Positions 32,175-41,434 of a DNA stretch of 50,903 nucleotides are shown piece by piece. The notes under the pieces were generated by a model that was not told the DNA's origin, made no database searches, and worked only from the letters and a program-made list of their open reading frames with translations. The DNA comes from Succinivibrionaceae bacterium UBA3769. GTDB taxonomy: Bacteria; Pseudomonadota; Gammaproteobacteria; Enterobacterales; Succinivibrionaceae. The translations under genes were made by a program, and so were the position numbers. The stretch spans positions 28,181 through 79,083 of the forward strand of contig DFFT01000041.1 in assembly GCA_002372325.1 (NCBI GenBank), given 5' to 3'. Position 1 is the first letter of the stretch. Each line of letters opens with the position of its first letter.

Positions 32175-34259
32175 ATGGCTCTGGATATCTGGAACAGGAT
32201 TAAGACACTGCCGCTAAAATCAGTCGGCACGCCGATACTGGTGCTGATGTGCCTGGGCATGGTCATGCTGCCGATGCCGGCTTTCCTGCTGGACATGTTT
32301 TTTACCTTCAATATCACCATTTCCATGCTGATTCTGTTCGTAACCATCTATACGAAAAAGCCCACGGAATTCGCCTCCTTTCCCTCAGTGCTGCTTATAG
32401 CCACGCTGCTTCGTCTCTCTCTGAACGTAGCCTCCACCCGGGTAATTCTGGTGCACGGACATGCGGGCGGCGCCTCTGCCGGAAAGGTTATCGAGTCCTT
32501 CGGCAATGTGGTCATGGGCGGCAACTTCGTGGTGGGACTTATTGTGTTTGCCATCCTGGTGATCATTAACTTTGTGGTTATCACCAAGGGCGCCGGACGC
32601 ATTTCCGAGGTTACAGCACGGTTTACTCTGGACGCCATGCCCGGAAAGCAGATGTCCATTGACGCCGATCTCAATGCCGGCCTTATCACTCAGGATCAGG
32701 CCAAGGCGCGCCGGGCCGAGGTCACCCAGGAGGCCAATTTCTACGGAGCCATGGACGGCGCCAGCAAATTTGTGAAGGGGGATGCCATTGCCGGCATTCT
32801 GATCCTGTTTATCAACGTTATCGGCGGCATGATTATCGGGATCGCCCAGCACAATCTGAAGTTCGCCGATGCCACGGACATTTACACCAAGCTTACCGTG
32901 GGGGACGGCCTGGTAGCCCAGATCCCGTCCTTGCTGCTTTCCGTGGCCACCGCCATTATTATTACCCGGCAGAATACCGCTCAGGATATGGGGAAGGCGG
33001 TCATCGGGGAAATTTTCCGGGACTCCCGATCCCCGGCCGTGGCCGCCGCCATTCTGGGCATTATCGCCGTGGTTCCGGGCATGCCCCATGTGCCTTTTCT
33101 GATTCTGGCAGCTTTGTGCGGCGCTCTGGCCTGGTACATGAAGAAGCGGGAGAAGAAGCAGGCGGAGGCTGCCAAAAACGCTCCGGTCAGCTCTGCCGGC
33201 GCTCCTTCCCCGGATAAGAAGGAGCTTAGCTGGGACGATGTGGCCCCGGTGGATGTCATTGGCCTGGAGGTAGGCTACCGGCTGATCCCCATGGTGGATA
33301 AAAAGCAGGGCGGCGAACTTCTGAGCCGGGTGAAAGGCGTCAGAAAGAAGCTTTCTCAGGAGCTGGGCTTTCTGGTGCCGGCGGTGCATATCCGGGACAA
33401 TCTGGATCTCTCCCCCAATGCCTACCGCATTACCATGATGGGAGTCAGTCTCGGAGAAGCTGAGGTCTATCCCGACCGGGAGCTGGCCATCAATCCCGGA
33501 CAGGTGTTCGGAAATCTGAAGGGCACCCCCACTAAGGATCCTTCCTTCGGACTGGATGCCATCTGGATCAGCAAGTCCGATAATGATCAGGCTCTGGGCT
33601 ACGGCTACACCGTGGTGGATTCCGCCACGGTGGTGGCCACTCACATGAGCCAGATTCTGGCCCAGAACGCCGCCTCGCTCCTGGGTCAGGAGGAGGTGCA
33701 GAATCTTCTGGACATCGTCTCCAAAACCCAGCCCAAGCTGGTGGAGAACCTGGTGCCGGGCGTGCTTAATCTGGGGAACCTGTGTCATGTGCTCCAGAAT
33801 CTCCTTAATGACGGCGTGCCCATCCGGGATATGCGCACCATTCTTACCACTCTGACCGATTACGCGCCCCGGAGCCAGGATCCCGAGGTGCTTACCGCAG
33901 CCTGCCGCATCGGACTCCGCCGGCTCATTGTGCAGGATATTGTGGGATCGGCTCAGGTGATTCCGGTAATTACGCTGTCCCGGGATCTGGAAAACATTCT
34001 GCACAAGTCTTTGCAATCCGGCGGGGCTGACGGCGCCGGCATCGAGCCGGGCCTGGCGGAAAGAATGCAGAAGTCCCTCTCTGATGCCGCGAGCCGGCAG
34101 GAGATGGAGGGCGAGCCGGCCATTCTGCTGACCTCGGGACTCCTCAGAAACACCTTGGCACGGTTTGTGAAGAACTCCATACCGGGGCTCAGAGTTTTAT
34201 CCTATCAGGAAATTCCGGATGACAAGCAGATCAAGATAGTCAGCGCAGTAGGACAGTAG
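32175..34259 (+). CDS. flhA: Flagellar type III export gate protein FlhA
   Basis: Inner-membrane component of the flagellar export gate, 694 residues. The N-terminal half has about eight hydrophobic segments and the FHIPEP-family region (FASFPSVLLIATLLRLSLNVASTR; core LLRLSLNVASTR) and LTVGDGLVAQIPSLLLS. The C-terminal cytoplasmic part (from about residue 340) binds export chaperones. Length is normal (E. coli 692). In Pseudomonas and Vibrio flhB normally precedes it; here the recombinase gene does. It is the first gene of a co-oriented flagellar block; flhF follows after 12 bases. No strong ribosome site precedes the ATG. Confidence 0.96.
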   Translation: MALDIWNRIKTLPLKSVGTPILVLMCLGMVMLPMPAFLLDMFFTFNITISMLILFVTIYTKKPTEFASFPSVLLIATLLRLSLNVASTRVILVHGHAGGASAGKVIESFGNVVMGGNFVVGLIVFAILVIINFVVITKGAGRISEVTARFTLDAMPGKQMSIDADLNAGLITQDQAKARRAEVTQEANFYGAMDGASKFVKGDAIAGILILFINVIGGMIIGIAQHNLKFADATDIYTKLTVGDGLVAQIPSLLLSVATAIIITRQNTAQDMGKAVIGEIFRDSRSPAVAAAILGIIAVVPGMPHVPFLILAALCGALAWYMKKREKKQAEAAKNAPVSSAGAPSPDKKELSWDDVAPVDVIGLEVGYRLIPMVDKKQGGELLSRVKGVRKKLSQELGFLVPAVHIRDNLDLSPNAYRITMMGVSLGEAEVYPDRELAINPGQVFGNLKGTPTKDPSFGLDAIWISKSDNDQALGYGYTVVDSATVVATHMSQILAQNAASLLGQEEVQNLLDIVSKTQPKLVENLVPGVLNLGNLCHVLQNLLNDGVPIRDMRTILTTLTDYAPRSQDPEVLTAACRIGLRRLIVQDIVGSAQVIPVITLSRDLENILHKSLQSGGADGAGIEPGLAERMQKSLSDAASRQEMEGEPAILLTSGLLRNTLARFVKNSIPGLRVLSYQEIPDDKQIKIVSAVGQ

Positions 34260-34271
34260 CAGGGGTAATAC

Positions 34272-35762
34272 ATGAATCTGAAACGGTTTTTTGCAAAGGA
34301 TATGCGTTCGGCGCTTCAGGAAATCAAGGAGGAGCTTGGTTCGGAAGCCATTATCATGTCCAGCAAAAATGTCAGCGGAGGCGTGGAAATCGTGGCCGCT
34401 GTGGATGATTCCGCCCGGAAGGAAACTGAAAAACCCGCCCCGGACACTAGCGGCTATGAACGGGAAATTCCGGATGACAGTGTCAATTTATCGTCTTCCT
34501 CCCTGCCGGAAAAGCGTCGTTCCGGCGGCAAAAACGTCAATAAATCGTCAGATTCAACCCAAAGACAGGAGAAATTTGCCGATTCTCTGGCAGCTCTCCT
34601 CTCTCGGCAGGAAAAGCTTAACCCGAAGCCGGCGGCTCCGGCCCGGCCCCGGAGCGGGGCTGCCGGCGACAGCGCCGGCTACAGCCGCACTCCTCCCGGC
34701 AGCATCGGATCCGGCAATGCCTTCAAGGGCTATCAGCCGTCCCGGGGAGCCGGAGACGGGGCAGGCGGCAAGGATGCCGGGAGAATTCCGGAGAACAAAA
34801 TTCTTTCCGATGCCGGAAAGCTCACGGATCTTTCCCGGGAGGTGGAGGCCATCAGGCATCTTCTTCAGTATCAGCTGGCCGGTCTCATGCATGAGGAGCG
34901 CAGCCGGGAGGAGCCGGTGCGGGCCATGATCGCCCGGCTTTTGGTTTCCGGCGGCTTTTCTGAAAAAACAGCCGACCGCGTCACAAACAGAATAAACGGT
35001 TCGGCTCCCCTGTCTCAGGCCTGGCGGGAGCTGGCACGGATTTTGGAGAACAACGTCCGGGTCAGCCAGGACGCCATCCTCAAAAACGGCGGAGCCGTGG
35101 CCCTTATCGGCCCCACCGGCGTGGGCAAGACCACTACCATTGCCAAGCTGGCCGCCAGGTTCGCGCTGGAATACGGCCCGGATCAGGTGGCTCTCATCAG
35201 CACGGACAATTACCGCATCGGCGCCTCCGAGCAGCTCCAAACCTACGGCCGGATCATGGGCTGCGCCGTGAAGGTGGTGGAGGATGTCACCACTCTGTCG
35301 GAAGCCCTGTATCAGCTCAGAAACCGCAGTCTGGTGCTGATTGACACCGCCGGGCTGGGACAGCGGGACACCCGGCTGGAGGAGGAGCTTCTGGAGCTGG
35401 ATCGCAATGCCAGAATCAGGCTGCAGCATTATCTGGTGCTGCCGGGCACAGCCCAGAGAAAAGTGCTGGACGATGCCTGCAGACGTTTCGGGCAGGTGGG
35501 AATTGACGGCCTCATTATCACCAAGCTGGATGAAAGCGTCAGCATCGGCGATGCTCTGAGCATCGGCATTGAACAGGATATTCCCATTGCCTATACCACC
35601 TCCGGGCAGCGGGTTCCCGAGGATCTGGAGGTGGGCGATTCCCGCCGGCTGGTAGCGATGCTTCTTTCCCAGATTGAGGATCTGGAACCGGAGCTGGAGC
35701 TCGGCGCCGCAGATGAAAGGGAGGCGACCTGGGCCAGGGATCTGGGGAAGGGAGCAGGCTAA
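34272..35762 (+). CDS. flhF: Flagellar biosynthesis GTPase FlhF
   Basis: SRP-type GTPase that recruits the first flagellar components to the cell pole. 496 residues: N-terminal FlhF-specific segment (MNLKRFFAKDMRSALQEIKE), a long low-complexity linker (about 60-180), then the NG domain. G1 is GPTGVGKTTTIAKLA at about 280-294, DTAGLGQRD is G3-like and ITKLDES is G4. Together with FlhG downstream it implies polar flagella of controlled number. It is translated in the same operon as flhA and flhG. Confidence 0.95.
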   Translation: MNLKRFFAKDMRSALQEIKEELGSEAIIMSSKNVSGGVEIVAAVDDSARKETEKPAPDTSGYEREIPDDSVNLSSSSLPEKRRSGGKNVNKSSDSTQRQEKFADSLAALLSRQEKLNPKPAAPARPRSGAAGDSAGYSRTPPGSIGSGNAFKGYQPSRGAGDGAGGKDAGRIPENKILSDAGKLTDLSREVEAIRHLLQYQLAGLMHEERSREEPVRAMIARLLVSGGFSEKTADRVTNRINGSAPLSQAWRELARILENNVRVSQDAILKNGGAVALIGPTGVGKTTTIAKLAARFALEYGPDQVALISTDNYRIGASEQLQTYGRIMGCAVKVVEDVTTLSEALYQLRNRSLVLIDTAGLGQRDTRLEEELLELDRNARIRLQHYLVLPGTAQRKVLDDACRRFGQVGIDGLIITKLDESVSIGDALSIGIEQDIPIAYTTSGQRVPEDLEVGDSRRLVAMLLSQIEDLEPELELGAADEREATWARDLGKGAG

Positions 35763-35785
35763 GCAGGAGAGAGCAGAGAATTATT

Positions 35786-36679
35786 ATGGATCAGGCAGAA
35801 GGATTAAGAAAAATGGCAGACGGAAATTTTTCCGGGCGCGGGGTGAAGGTTATTACGGTGACAGGCGGCAAGGGCGGCGTGGGCAAATCCAGCGTTTCCC
35901 TGAACGTGGCCATTGCCATGAGCGCTCAGGGGAAGCGGGTGATGCTTCTGGATGCTGACCTGGGACTGGCGAATATCGATGTCATGCTGGGCATAAAGGT
36001 CAACCGGAATCTTTATCATGTGCTTTCCGGGGAATGCACTCTGGACGAGGTCATGGTGGAAGGCCCCCACGGTCTTAAGATTGTCCCGGCCTCTTCGGGC
36101 AAGCAGGTCATGGCGGAGCTGTCCCCGGCGCAGCATGCCGGGCTTATCCGGGCCTTCAGCGAGCTTAAAACCCCCATTGACGTGCTGATTGTGGACACGG
36201 CCGCCGGCATTTCCGACATGGTGCTGGCCTTTGCCCGGGCCGCTCAGGACGTGCTCGTGGTGGTGTGCGACGAGCCCACCTCTGTTACCGATGCCTATGC
36301 TCTCATGAAGATCCTGAGCACCGAATACGGGGTTTCCCGCTTCAAGATCGTGGCCAATATGGTCAGCAGCCTGAAGCAGGGAAAGGAGCTTTTTGCCAAA
36401 TTGACCAAGGTCACGGATCGCTTTTTGGATGTGGCTTTGGAGCTTGTCTCATGTGTTCCTATGGATAATAATATCAGACTGGCACTGAGAAAAAGACAGG
36501 TTATCGTTGATGCCTTTCCCAAGTCTCCCGCTGCCATGGCCTTCAAGGCTCTGGCTCTCAGGGCCGCCACCTGGCCGATTCCGTATCATCCGGAAGGGCA
36601 TCTGGAATTCTTTGTGGAAAATCTGGTGAAGCGTTCGGTTGCCGGTGACGGAGAAGAAAAGCAGAGCCTCAGCATGTAA
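35786..36679 (+). CDS. flhG: Flagellar number regulator FlhG/FleN (MinD-like ATPase)
   Basis: 297-residue ParA/MinD ATPase that limits flagellar number, acting with FlhF. The deviant Walker A GGKGGVGKSS is at about 28-37, with the signature lysine. LLDADLGLANIDVMLG and LIVDTAAGISD are the other nucleotide motifs, and a C-terminal amphipathic region fits membrane binding. It lies between flhF and fliA, as in Pseudomonas (fleN) and Vibrio. Confidence 0.95.
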   Translation: MDQAEGLRKMADGNFSGRGVKVITVTGGKGGVGKSSVSLNVAIAMSAQGKRVMLLDADLGLANIDVMLGIKVNRNLYHVLSGECTLDEVMVEGPHGLKIVPASSGKQVMAELSPAQHAGLIRAFSELKTPIDVLIVDTAAGISDMVLAFARAAQDVLVVVCDEPTSVTDAYALMKILSTEYGVSRFKIVANMVSSLKQGKELFAKLTKVTDRFLDVALELVSCVPMDNNIRLALRKRQVIVDAFPKSPAAMAFKALALRAATWPIPYHPEGHLEFFVENLVKRSVAGDGEEKQSLSM

Positions 36680-36691
36680 AGGAAGCTTAAA

Positions 36692-37426
36692 TTGAATCCG
36701 ACCAGGGCTTATCTCAGTCAGAAGGACAATCGCGACAGCATGGTGCTCCGGTACGCGCCGCTGGTAAAGCGCATTGCTCTCTATCTCAAAGCCCGCCTGC
36801 CTCCCATGGTGCAGGTTGACGATCTGGTTCAGGCCGGCATGATCGGTCTTATGGAAGCGGCCAGAAATTATGAAGGACTTCAGGGGGCGTCCTTTGAAAC
36901 CTATGCCTCCATTCGCATCCGCGGCGCCATGCTGGACGAGATCCGCAGCGACGACTGGGCTCCCCGGGCCGTTCACAGAAACGCCCGTTCCATTGCTTCA
37001 GTGATCAACAAGCTTTCCCACGAGCTGGGCCGCCAGCCCCGGGACAGCGAGGTAGCCGCCCGCATGCAGATCTCCATTGACGAATATCACCGCATGGTTG
37101 CGGATGAAGCCGTGAGCCATTTTATCGGCATTGATGATCTGGGGGTCAGCGAGGATGTGATTTCCGTGGAGACGGATCCGGAGAGCTCCATGGCCACCCC
37201 CTTAAGCCAGATTTCCCGGGAGCAGTTTGCCTCCCATCTGGCCGAGGCCCTCAAAAAGCTCCCGGAACGGGAGCAGCAGGTGCTTTCTCTCTACTACAAC
37301 GAAGGTCTCAACCTGAAGGAAATCGGCGCGGTTATCGGGGTGGGGGAATCCCGGGTAAGCCAGATCATGGCTCAGGCCACCGTGCGGATCCGGGCCGTGC
37401 TCCGGGACTGGATTGAGGATGCCTGA
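36692..37426 (+). CDS. fliA: Flagellar sigma factor FliA (sigma-28), TTG start
   Basis: 244-residue sigma-28 factor for late flagellar and chemotaxis promoters. Region 2 is APLVKRIALYLKARLP through DDLVQAGMIGLMEAARNYE, with RIRGAMLDEIRSDDW. Region 4 is LPEREQQVLSLYYNEGLNLKEIG through GVGESRVSQ. The start is TTG at 36692, with AAGGAAG upstream; it gives MNPTRAYLSQKD, the usual FliA N-terminus, whereas the next ATG (36743) would remove 17 residues. It is the last gene of the flh group; about 380 bases separate it from cheY. Confidence 0.94.
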   Translation: MNPTRAYLSQKDNRDSMVLRYAPLVKRIALYLKARLPPMVQVDDLVQAGMIGLMEAARNYEGLQGASFETYASIRIRGAMLDEIRSDDWAPRAVHRNARSIASVINKLSHELGRQPRDSEVAARMQISIDEYHRMVADEAVSHFIGIDDLGVSEDVISVETDPESSMATPLSQISREQFASHLAEALKKLPEREQQVLSLYYNEGLNLKEIGAVIGVGESRVSQIMAQATVRIRAVLRDWIEDA

Positions 37427-37805
37427 TACCGGATCCGGTTCCTCGCCGGCAGCTTTCCGGCTGTATTATTCAGATCGTTTTATCATCATGCCGTTTTGTC
37501 TTTGTTCATCTTCCATGTCATGCTTTTTTTTTCGTTCCGGACGATGCCGCGGGGCATCCGATCCTGCAGCGTCTCTTTTGGTGTCTGTTTTCATGGGATT
37601 TTCATCACAGGGAGCGGTTTTCCGGGCAATATTGCCTAAATTTGTGGGCTCTGTCCCTTAATTGAATGCAAATTGCTGTGTAGATCTCTGAAAAGCTGTC
37701 AAGACATGTGCATAATGCATTAGTTAAAAAGGGAGTAGTGTTCTTGTTGTACATCGGTTGTACGTTGCGCAGGAATCTATATGTAAGTGTACCTGGAGGC
37801 TGATT
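37427..37805 (+). promoter_or_regulatory. fliA-cheY intergenic region with candidate promoter
   Basis: Gene-free. It contains GC hairpins after fliA: GCCGG/CCGGC near 37445-37461, and GATGCC/GGCATC near 37543-37558. None has a U tract. A possible sigma-70 promoter is CTGAAA (37688-37693), 17 bases, CATAAT (37711-37716). No clear sigma-28 site was recognised. The che group downstream is therefore probably transcribed separately. Confidence 0.4.
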
Positions 37806-38189
37806 TTGGACACGAATATCAAGATTTTGATTGTTGATGATTTTTCCACAATGCGGCGAATTATCAAGAATTTGCTCCGTGATCTGGGCTTTAACAATAC
37901 TCAGGAGGCTGATGACGGCAACACCGCGCTGCCCATGCTCAAAAGCGGAGACTTCCAGTTTGTGATAACCGACTGGAACATGCCCGGCATGCAGGGCATC
38001 GATCTTCTGAAGGCCATTCGCGCCGATGACAAGCTGAAGACGCTGCCGGTGCTTATGGTTACCGCAGAAGCGAAGAGAGAACAGATTATCGAGGCGGCTC
38101 AGGCCGGCATCAACGGCTACATCGTAAAGCCGTTTACCGCAGCGACTCTTAAGGAAAAGCTTGATAAGATTTTTGAACGTCTGGGCTAG
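37806..38189 (+). CDS. cheY: Chemotaxis response regulator CheY, TTG start
   Basis: 127-residue single receiver domain that, phosphorylated by CheA, binds the flagellar switch. Acidic pocket DD in ILIVDDF, phospho-acceptor Asp in VITDWNMPG, Thr in MVTAEA and Lys in IVKPFT are all present. GGAGG stands eight bases before TTG at 37806, giving MDTNIKILIVDDFSTMRR, the standard gammaproteobacterial CheY start. The in-frame ATG at 37758 would add 16 unrelated residues. cheZ follows after 21 bases. Confidence 0.96.
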   Translation: MDTNIKILIVDDFSTMRRIIKNLLRDLGFNNTQEADDGNTALPMLKSGDFQFVITDWNMPGMQGIDLLKAIRADDKLKTLPVLMVTAEAKREQIIEAAQAGINGYIVKPFTAATLKEKLDKIFERLG

Positions 38190-38210
38190 TAAAACAGAGG
38201 CAGGGCGCGT

Positions 38211-38969
38211 ATGACAGTATACAGCAGCGAAGGTCATGAAAGAGGCCCTCTGATTACCAGGGCAGAGGCGCAGCTTCTCCTGGAATATCTTGAGGACGGG
38301 TACCAGGAAGAAGCGGATGCCATGATAGTGGGCATCGTAAACCGCAATCAGGCAGACCTGTTTTCCGAAGTCGGAAAAATGGCCCGCACGCTTCATGACG
38401 AGCTTAACAGCTTTACTGTGGATCCCCGGCTCCGGGATATTGCCGAAACAGAGATTCCCGATGCCACCGAAAGACTGCGGTATATTATCAAAATGACTGA
38501 CAGCGCGGCGAACCGCACCATGGACGCCGTGGATCAGTGCAAGCCTCTGGCCGGCAAGCTGAATTCCTCCATCCACTCCATTATGCCCATGTGGGAGAAG
38601 CTGATGCGCAAGGATATCGACAAATCCACCTTTGTGCGGCTCTGCCACGAGAGCTATTCCCTGCTGCAGGGGGCGCAGCGGGATGCTGATACCCTGAATA
38701 ATCAGCTTACTGAAATTTTAATGGCGCAGGATTTTCAGGATCTGACGGGGCAGATGATTAACCGCATTATCAAGCTGGTAGGAGAGGTTGAGGGCAGCCT
38801 GCTTTCCCTTTTGAAGAACTATGCCGGCGGGAAAAGCATTGCCCAAAGCCGCGTCAGGGCGGTTTCCCGATCGGCGGCAGAGGGGCCCATACCTAATCCT
38901 GAAGGGCGGGAGGACTGCGCCAAAAATCAGGATGACGTTGACGATTTGCTGGCCAGTCTCGGCTTTTAG
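38211..38969 (+). CDS. cheZ: CheY-P phosphatase CheZ
   Basis: 252-residue dimeric helical-bundle phosphatase that ends the CheY signal. The catalytic segment AQDFQDLTGQMINRI contains the active Asp and Gln. The C-terminal tail, after a disordered linker, ends DDVDDLLASLGF (241-252), the peptide that docks on CheY-P. The length is greater than E. coli CheZ (214) but usual for this chemotaxis class. Confidence 0.94.
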   Translation: MTVYSSEGHERGPLITRAEAQLLLEYLEDGYQEEADAMIVGIVNRNQADLFSEVGKMARTLHDELNSFTVDPRLRDIAETEIPDATERLRYIIKMTDSAANRTMDAVDQCKPLAGKLNSSIHSIMPMWEKLMRKDIDKSTFVRLCHESYSLLQGAQRDADTLNNQLTEILMAQDFQDLTGQMINRIIKLVGEVEGSLLSLLKNYAGGKSIAQSRVRAVSRSAAEGPIPNPEGREDCAKNQDDVDDLLASLGF

Positions 38970-39028
38970 CTCACGCCGCGGACTTTTTAAATGCATTAAT
39001 GCTCATGAATTAGATTAGGTGAAGTTAG

Positions 39029-41323
39029 ATGGCTTTAGAAGGTGTTGATCAGGAAATTCTCCAGGACTTTCTGGTGGAAGCTGGTGAGCTTATTGAAAAT
39101 CTTTCAGAGCAGCTGGTGGCTCTGGAAAAGAATCCGGATGATTCCGAGCTTCTGAATGCGATATTCCGTGCCTTTCACACCGTGAAGGGCGGGGCGGGGT
39201 TTCTGAATCTTACCCCGCTGGTGGAAGCCTGTCACGGCGCCGAAAATGTTTTTGACTGCCTCCGGAAAAAGACCGTGCCGGTGACATCTGATCTTATGGA
39301 TGTGATTTTTCAGGCCTATGACACCATCAATGAAATGTTTCATCAGGTGCAGAACGGCGAAATGCCCGAGGCGGCTCCGGCCTCTCTTCTGAACAGCCTG
39401 AAGGCCCTGTGCGTTCCCGGCGGTGCTCCCCGTCCGGCTCCCGCAGCGCCTCCTCCGCCCCCGCCGCCGCCACCTCCTCCGCCTCCCAAACCGGCTCCGG
39501 CCCCGGTGTCTCCGCCCCCCTCGGGTGGCATTGACACCATCAGCGATGATGAGTTTGAGGCTCTTCTGGACTCGCTCCACGGCAAGGGTGTAGCTCCCGG
39601 CTCCGCCGGCGACAAGAATGCCGCTCCGGCCGCCGCTTCCGGGGTGGATATCGAAAGCGAATTTGACGCCATTCTGGCCGGTGCCGAAGCAAAGCCGGTG
39701 CCGCTCCCGGGCTTTGCTCCCTCTGCCGCGCCCGAGCCGGCTCCTGCTCCGGCGCCTGCCGCAAAGCCGGCTCCCAAGCCGGCTCCCAAGCCGGCCCCGG
39801 CGGCGGATATTTTCTCCGGTCCCGGAGATACCATGACGGACGACGATTTCGAGGCTCTTCTGGATTCCCTCCATGGCAAGGGCGTGGCTCCCGGCACCGC
39901 CAATGACAAGGCGATTCAGGCCGCAGCCGCCGAGTCCAAGCCGGCCGCGCCGTCAGATTCGGCTTCTAAGGCCGCCCCGGCGCCCTCCGATGCTCCGCCC
40001 CCGCCGGCGGATGCTCCGGATCATCATGCGGATAAGCCGAGCACCGCTGCCGCTAACAGCGCCAAGGTTACCGTTGACGACACTGTCCGGGTGGAAACCA
40101 AGATTCTGGATAATCTCATGAACATGGTGGGCGAGCTGGTGCTGGTGAGAAACCGCCTGCTCAGCATCGGAAACTCCATGCAGTCCAACGAGGAGCTCAA
40201 CAAGACCATCTCCAATCTGGACGTGGTGACTGCCGACCTTCAGGGCGCGGTGATGAAGACCCGCATGCAGCCCATTAAGAAGGTATTCGGCCGCTTCCCG
40301 CAGCTTATTCGCAAGCTGGCCCGCAATCTGGGCAAGAAGATCGAGCTCGTGATGGAGGGCGAGGAAACCGACCTGGACAAGACTCTGGTGGACGCTCTGG
40401 CGGATCCCATGATTCACCTGGTCAGAAATTCCTGCGACCACGGCATCGAGATGCCTGATGCCCGGATGAGAGCCGGCAAGCCGGAGCAGGGCACCATCAC
40501 CCTGAGCGCCTCTCAGGAGGGGGATCACATTCTCCTCAAGATCATCGACGACGGCGCCGGCATGGATCCCGAAAAGCTGAAATCCGTGGCCATAAAGCGG
40601 GGGGTTCTGGACAAGGAAACCGCCGATCGCATGACCGATGCCGAGGCCTTCAACCTGATCTTCAAGCCGGGCTTTTCTACCAAGGAAAAGATTTCGGATA
40701 TTTCAGGCCGCGGCGTGGGCATGGACGTGGTGAAGACCAATATCTCCAAGCTCAACGGTTCTCTGCGTATCGATTCCCATCTGGGGAAGGGCACCATAAT
40801 CGAAATCAAGGTGCCGCTGACTCTGGCCATTCTCCCGACCCTGATGGTGAAGGTGGGAGCCCAGAGCTTTGCGCTGCCTTTGACCTCGGTTAACGAAATC
40901 TTCCATCTCAAGCTGGACGGCATCAAGAAGGTGGACGGTCAGGATACCATTGTGATCCGCGAAAAGGCCATCCCCCTCTTTTATCTTCAGGACTGGCTTA
41001 TCAGAAGACGGGACAAGACCCCTGTCGTTCATCCGGAATGGGGGCATGTGGTGCTGGTGCAGCAGGGCAACGGCAATCAGGTGGCCTTTGTGGTGGATGA
41101 GCTTGTCGGTCAGGAAGAAGTGGTGATAAAGCCTCTGGATGAGCTTCTCCATGGCACCCCCGGCATGGCCGGCGCCACCATCACCTCTGACGGCGGCATT
41201 GCGCTGATCCTGGATATTCCCAGCCTGCTCCGGGGCTATGCCCGCAAGGAAGCAGTCCGTCCGGCAGCAAGAAAGCCGGCGGCCAAGGCGGCTCCCGCAA
41301 GCGCTGCGCCTCCCGCCGTCTGA
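39029..41323 (+). CDS. cheA: Chemotaxis histidine kinase CheA
   Basis: 764 residues. P1 (Hpt) carries the phosphorylated His50 in FRAFHTVKGGAGF. A long Pro/Ala linker (about 135-345) replaces a recognisable P2. P3 dimerisation is followed by P4 with N box HLVRNSCDHGIE, G1 DDGAGMD and G2 GRGVGMDV, then P5, a CheW-like domain. The linker holds two near-identical segments, FEALLDSLHGKGVAPG at 176-191 and 274-289, each after an acidic SDDE or TDDD stretch. In polar-array species this region corresponds to the part that ParP binds. AGGTGAAG precedes the start. Confidence 0.95.
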   Translation: MALEGVDQEILQDFLVEAGELIENLSEQLVALEKNPDDSELLNAIFRAFHTVKGGAGFLNLTPLVEACHGAENVFDCLRKKTVPVTSDLMDVIFQAYDTINEMFHQVQNGEMPEAAPASLLNSLKALCVPGGAPRPAPAAPPPPPPPPPPPPPKPAPAPVSPPPSGGIDTISDDEFEALLDSLHGKGVAPGSAGDKNAAPAAASGVDIESEFDAILAGAEAKPVPLPGFAPSAAPEPAPAPAPAAKPAPKPAPKPAPAADIFSGPGDTMTDDDFEALLDSLHGKGVAPGTANDKAIQAAAAESKPAAPSDSASKAAPAPSDAPPPPADAPDHHADKPSTAAANSAKVTVDDTVRVETKILDNLMNMVGELVLVRNRLLSIGNSMQSNEELNKTISNLDVVTADLQGAVMKTRMQPIKKVFGRFPQLIRKLARNLGKKIELVMEGEETDLDKTLVDALADPMIHLVRNSCDHGIEMPDARMRAGKPEQGTITLSASQEGDHILLKIIDDGAGMDPEKLKSVAIKRGVLDKETADRMTDAEAFNLIFKPGFSTKEKISDISGRGVGMDVVKTNISKLNGSLRIDSHLGKGTIIEIKVPLTLAILPTLMVKVGAQSFALPLTSVNEIFHLKLDGIKKVDGQDTIVIREKAIPLFYLQDWLIRRRDKTPVVHPEWGHVVLVQQGNGNQVAFVVDELVGQEEVVIKPLDELLHGTPGMAGATITSDGGIALILDIPSLLRGYARKEAVRPAARKPAAKAAPASAAPPAV
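39550..39896 (+). repeat. Duplicated segment in the cheA linker
   Basis: Two copies, 294 bases apart, of a stretch encoding (D/E)FEALLDSLHGKGVAPG, at about 39551-39601 and 39845-39895. The DNA differs at several third positions, so the duplication is not very recent. Between them ESEFDAILAGAEAK may be a third, degenerate copy. Confidence 0.8.
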
Positions 41324-41335
41324 TGATTGTTAATG

Positions 41336-41367
41336 ACTCCGGCGAGTGACATTTCCGGAGTTTTTTT
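41336..41367 (+). terminator. Intrinsic terminator between cheA and cheB
   Basis: ACTCCGG (41336-41342) pairs with CCGGAGT (41355-41361), followed by seven U. It begins 12 bases after the cheA stop, inside an otherwise continuous operon, so it probably acts as a partial terminator or ends a cheYZA transcript. Confidence 0.8.
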
Positions 41368-41397
41368 AATTATTGATTTTCCGCTCCGGAAGCGAGG

Positions 41398-41426
41398 CTG
41401 GTTAACGACGAGACTGGTTAACGAGG
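41398..41426 (+). repeat. 16-base direct repeat before cheB
   Basis: CTGGTTAACGACGAGA is followed immediately by CTGGTTAACGAGG, ending 8 bases before the cheB start. The second copy carries the presumed ribosome site (GAGG). TTAAC is palindromic-like (GTTAAC). It may be a protein-binding site or simply a small duplication. Confidence 0.6.
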
Positions 41427-41434
41427 TTTCTCAA

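Noticed and set aside
32385..34016. 543-codon open frame antisense to flhA
   Set aside because: His- and Gly-rich translation without similarity, opposite a conserved gene; a by-product of codon use.
39104..39909. Gly/Arg-rich frames antisense to the cheA linker
   Set aside because: They are the reverse reading of the Pro/Ala repeat region.
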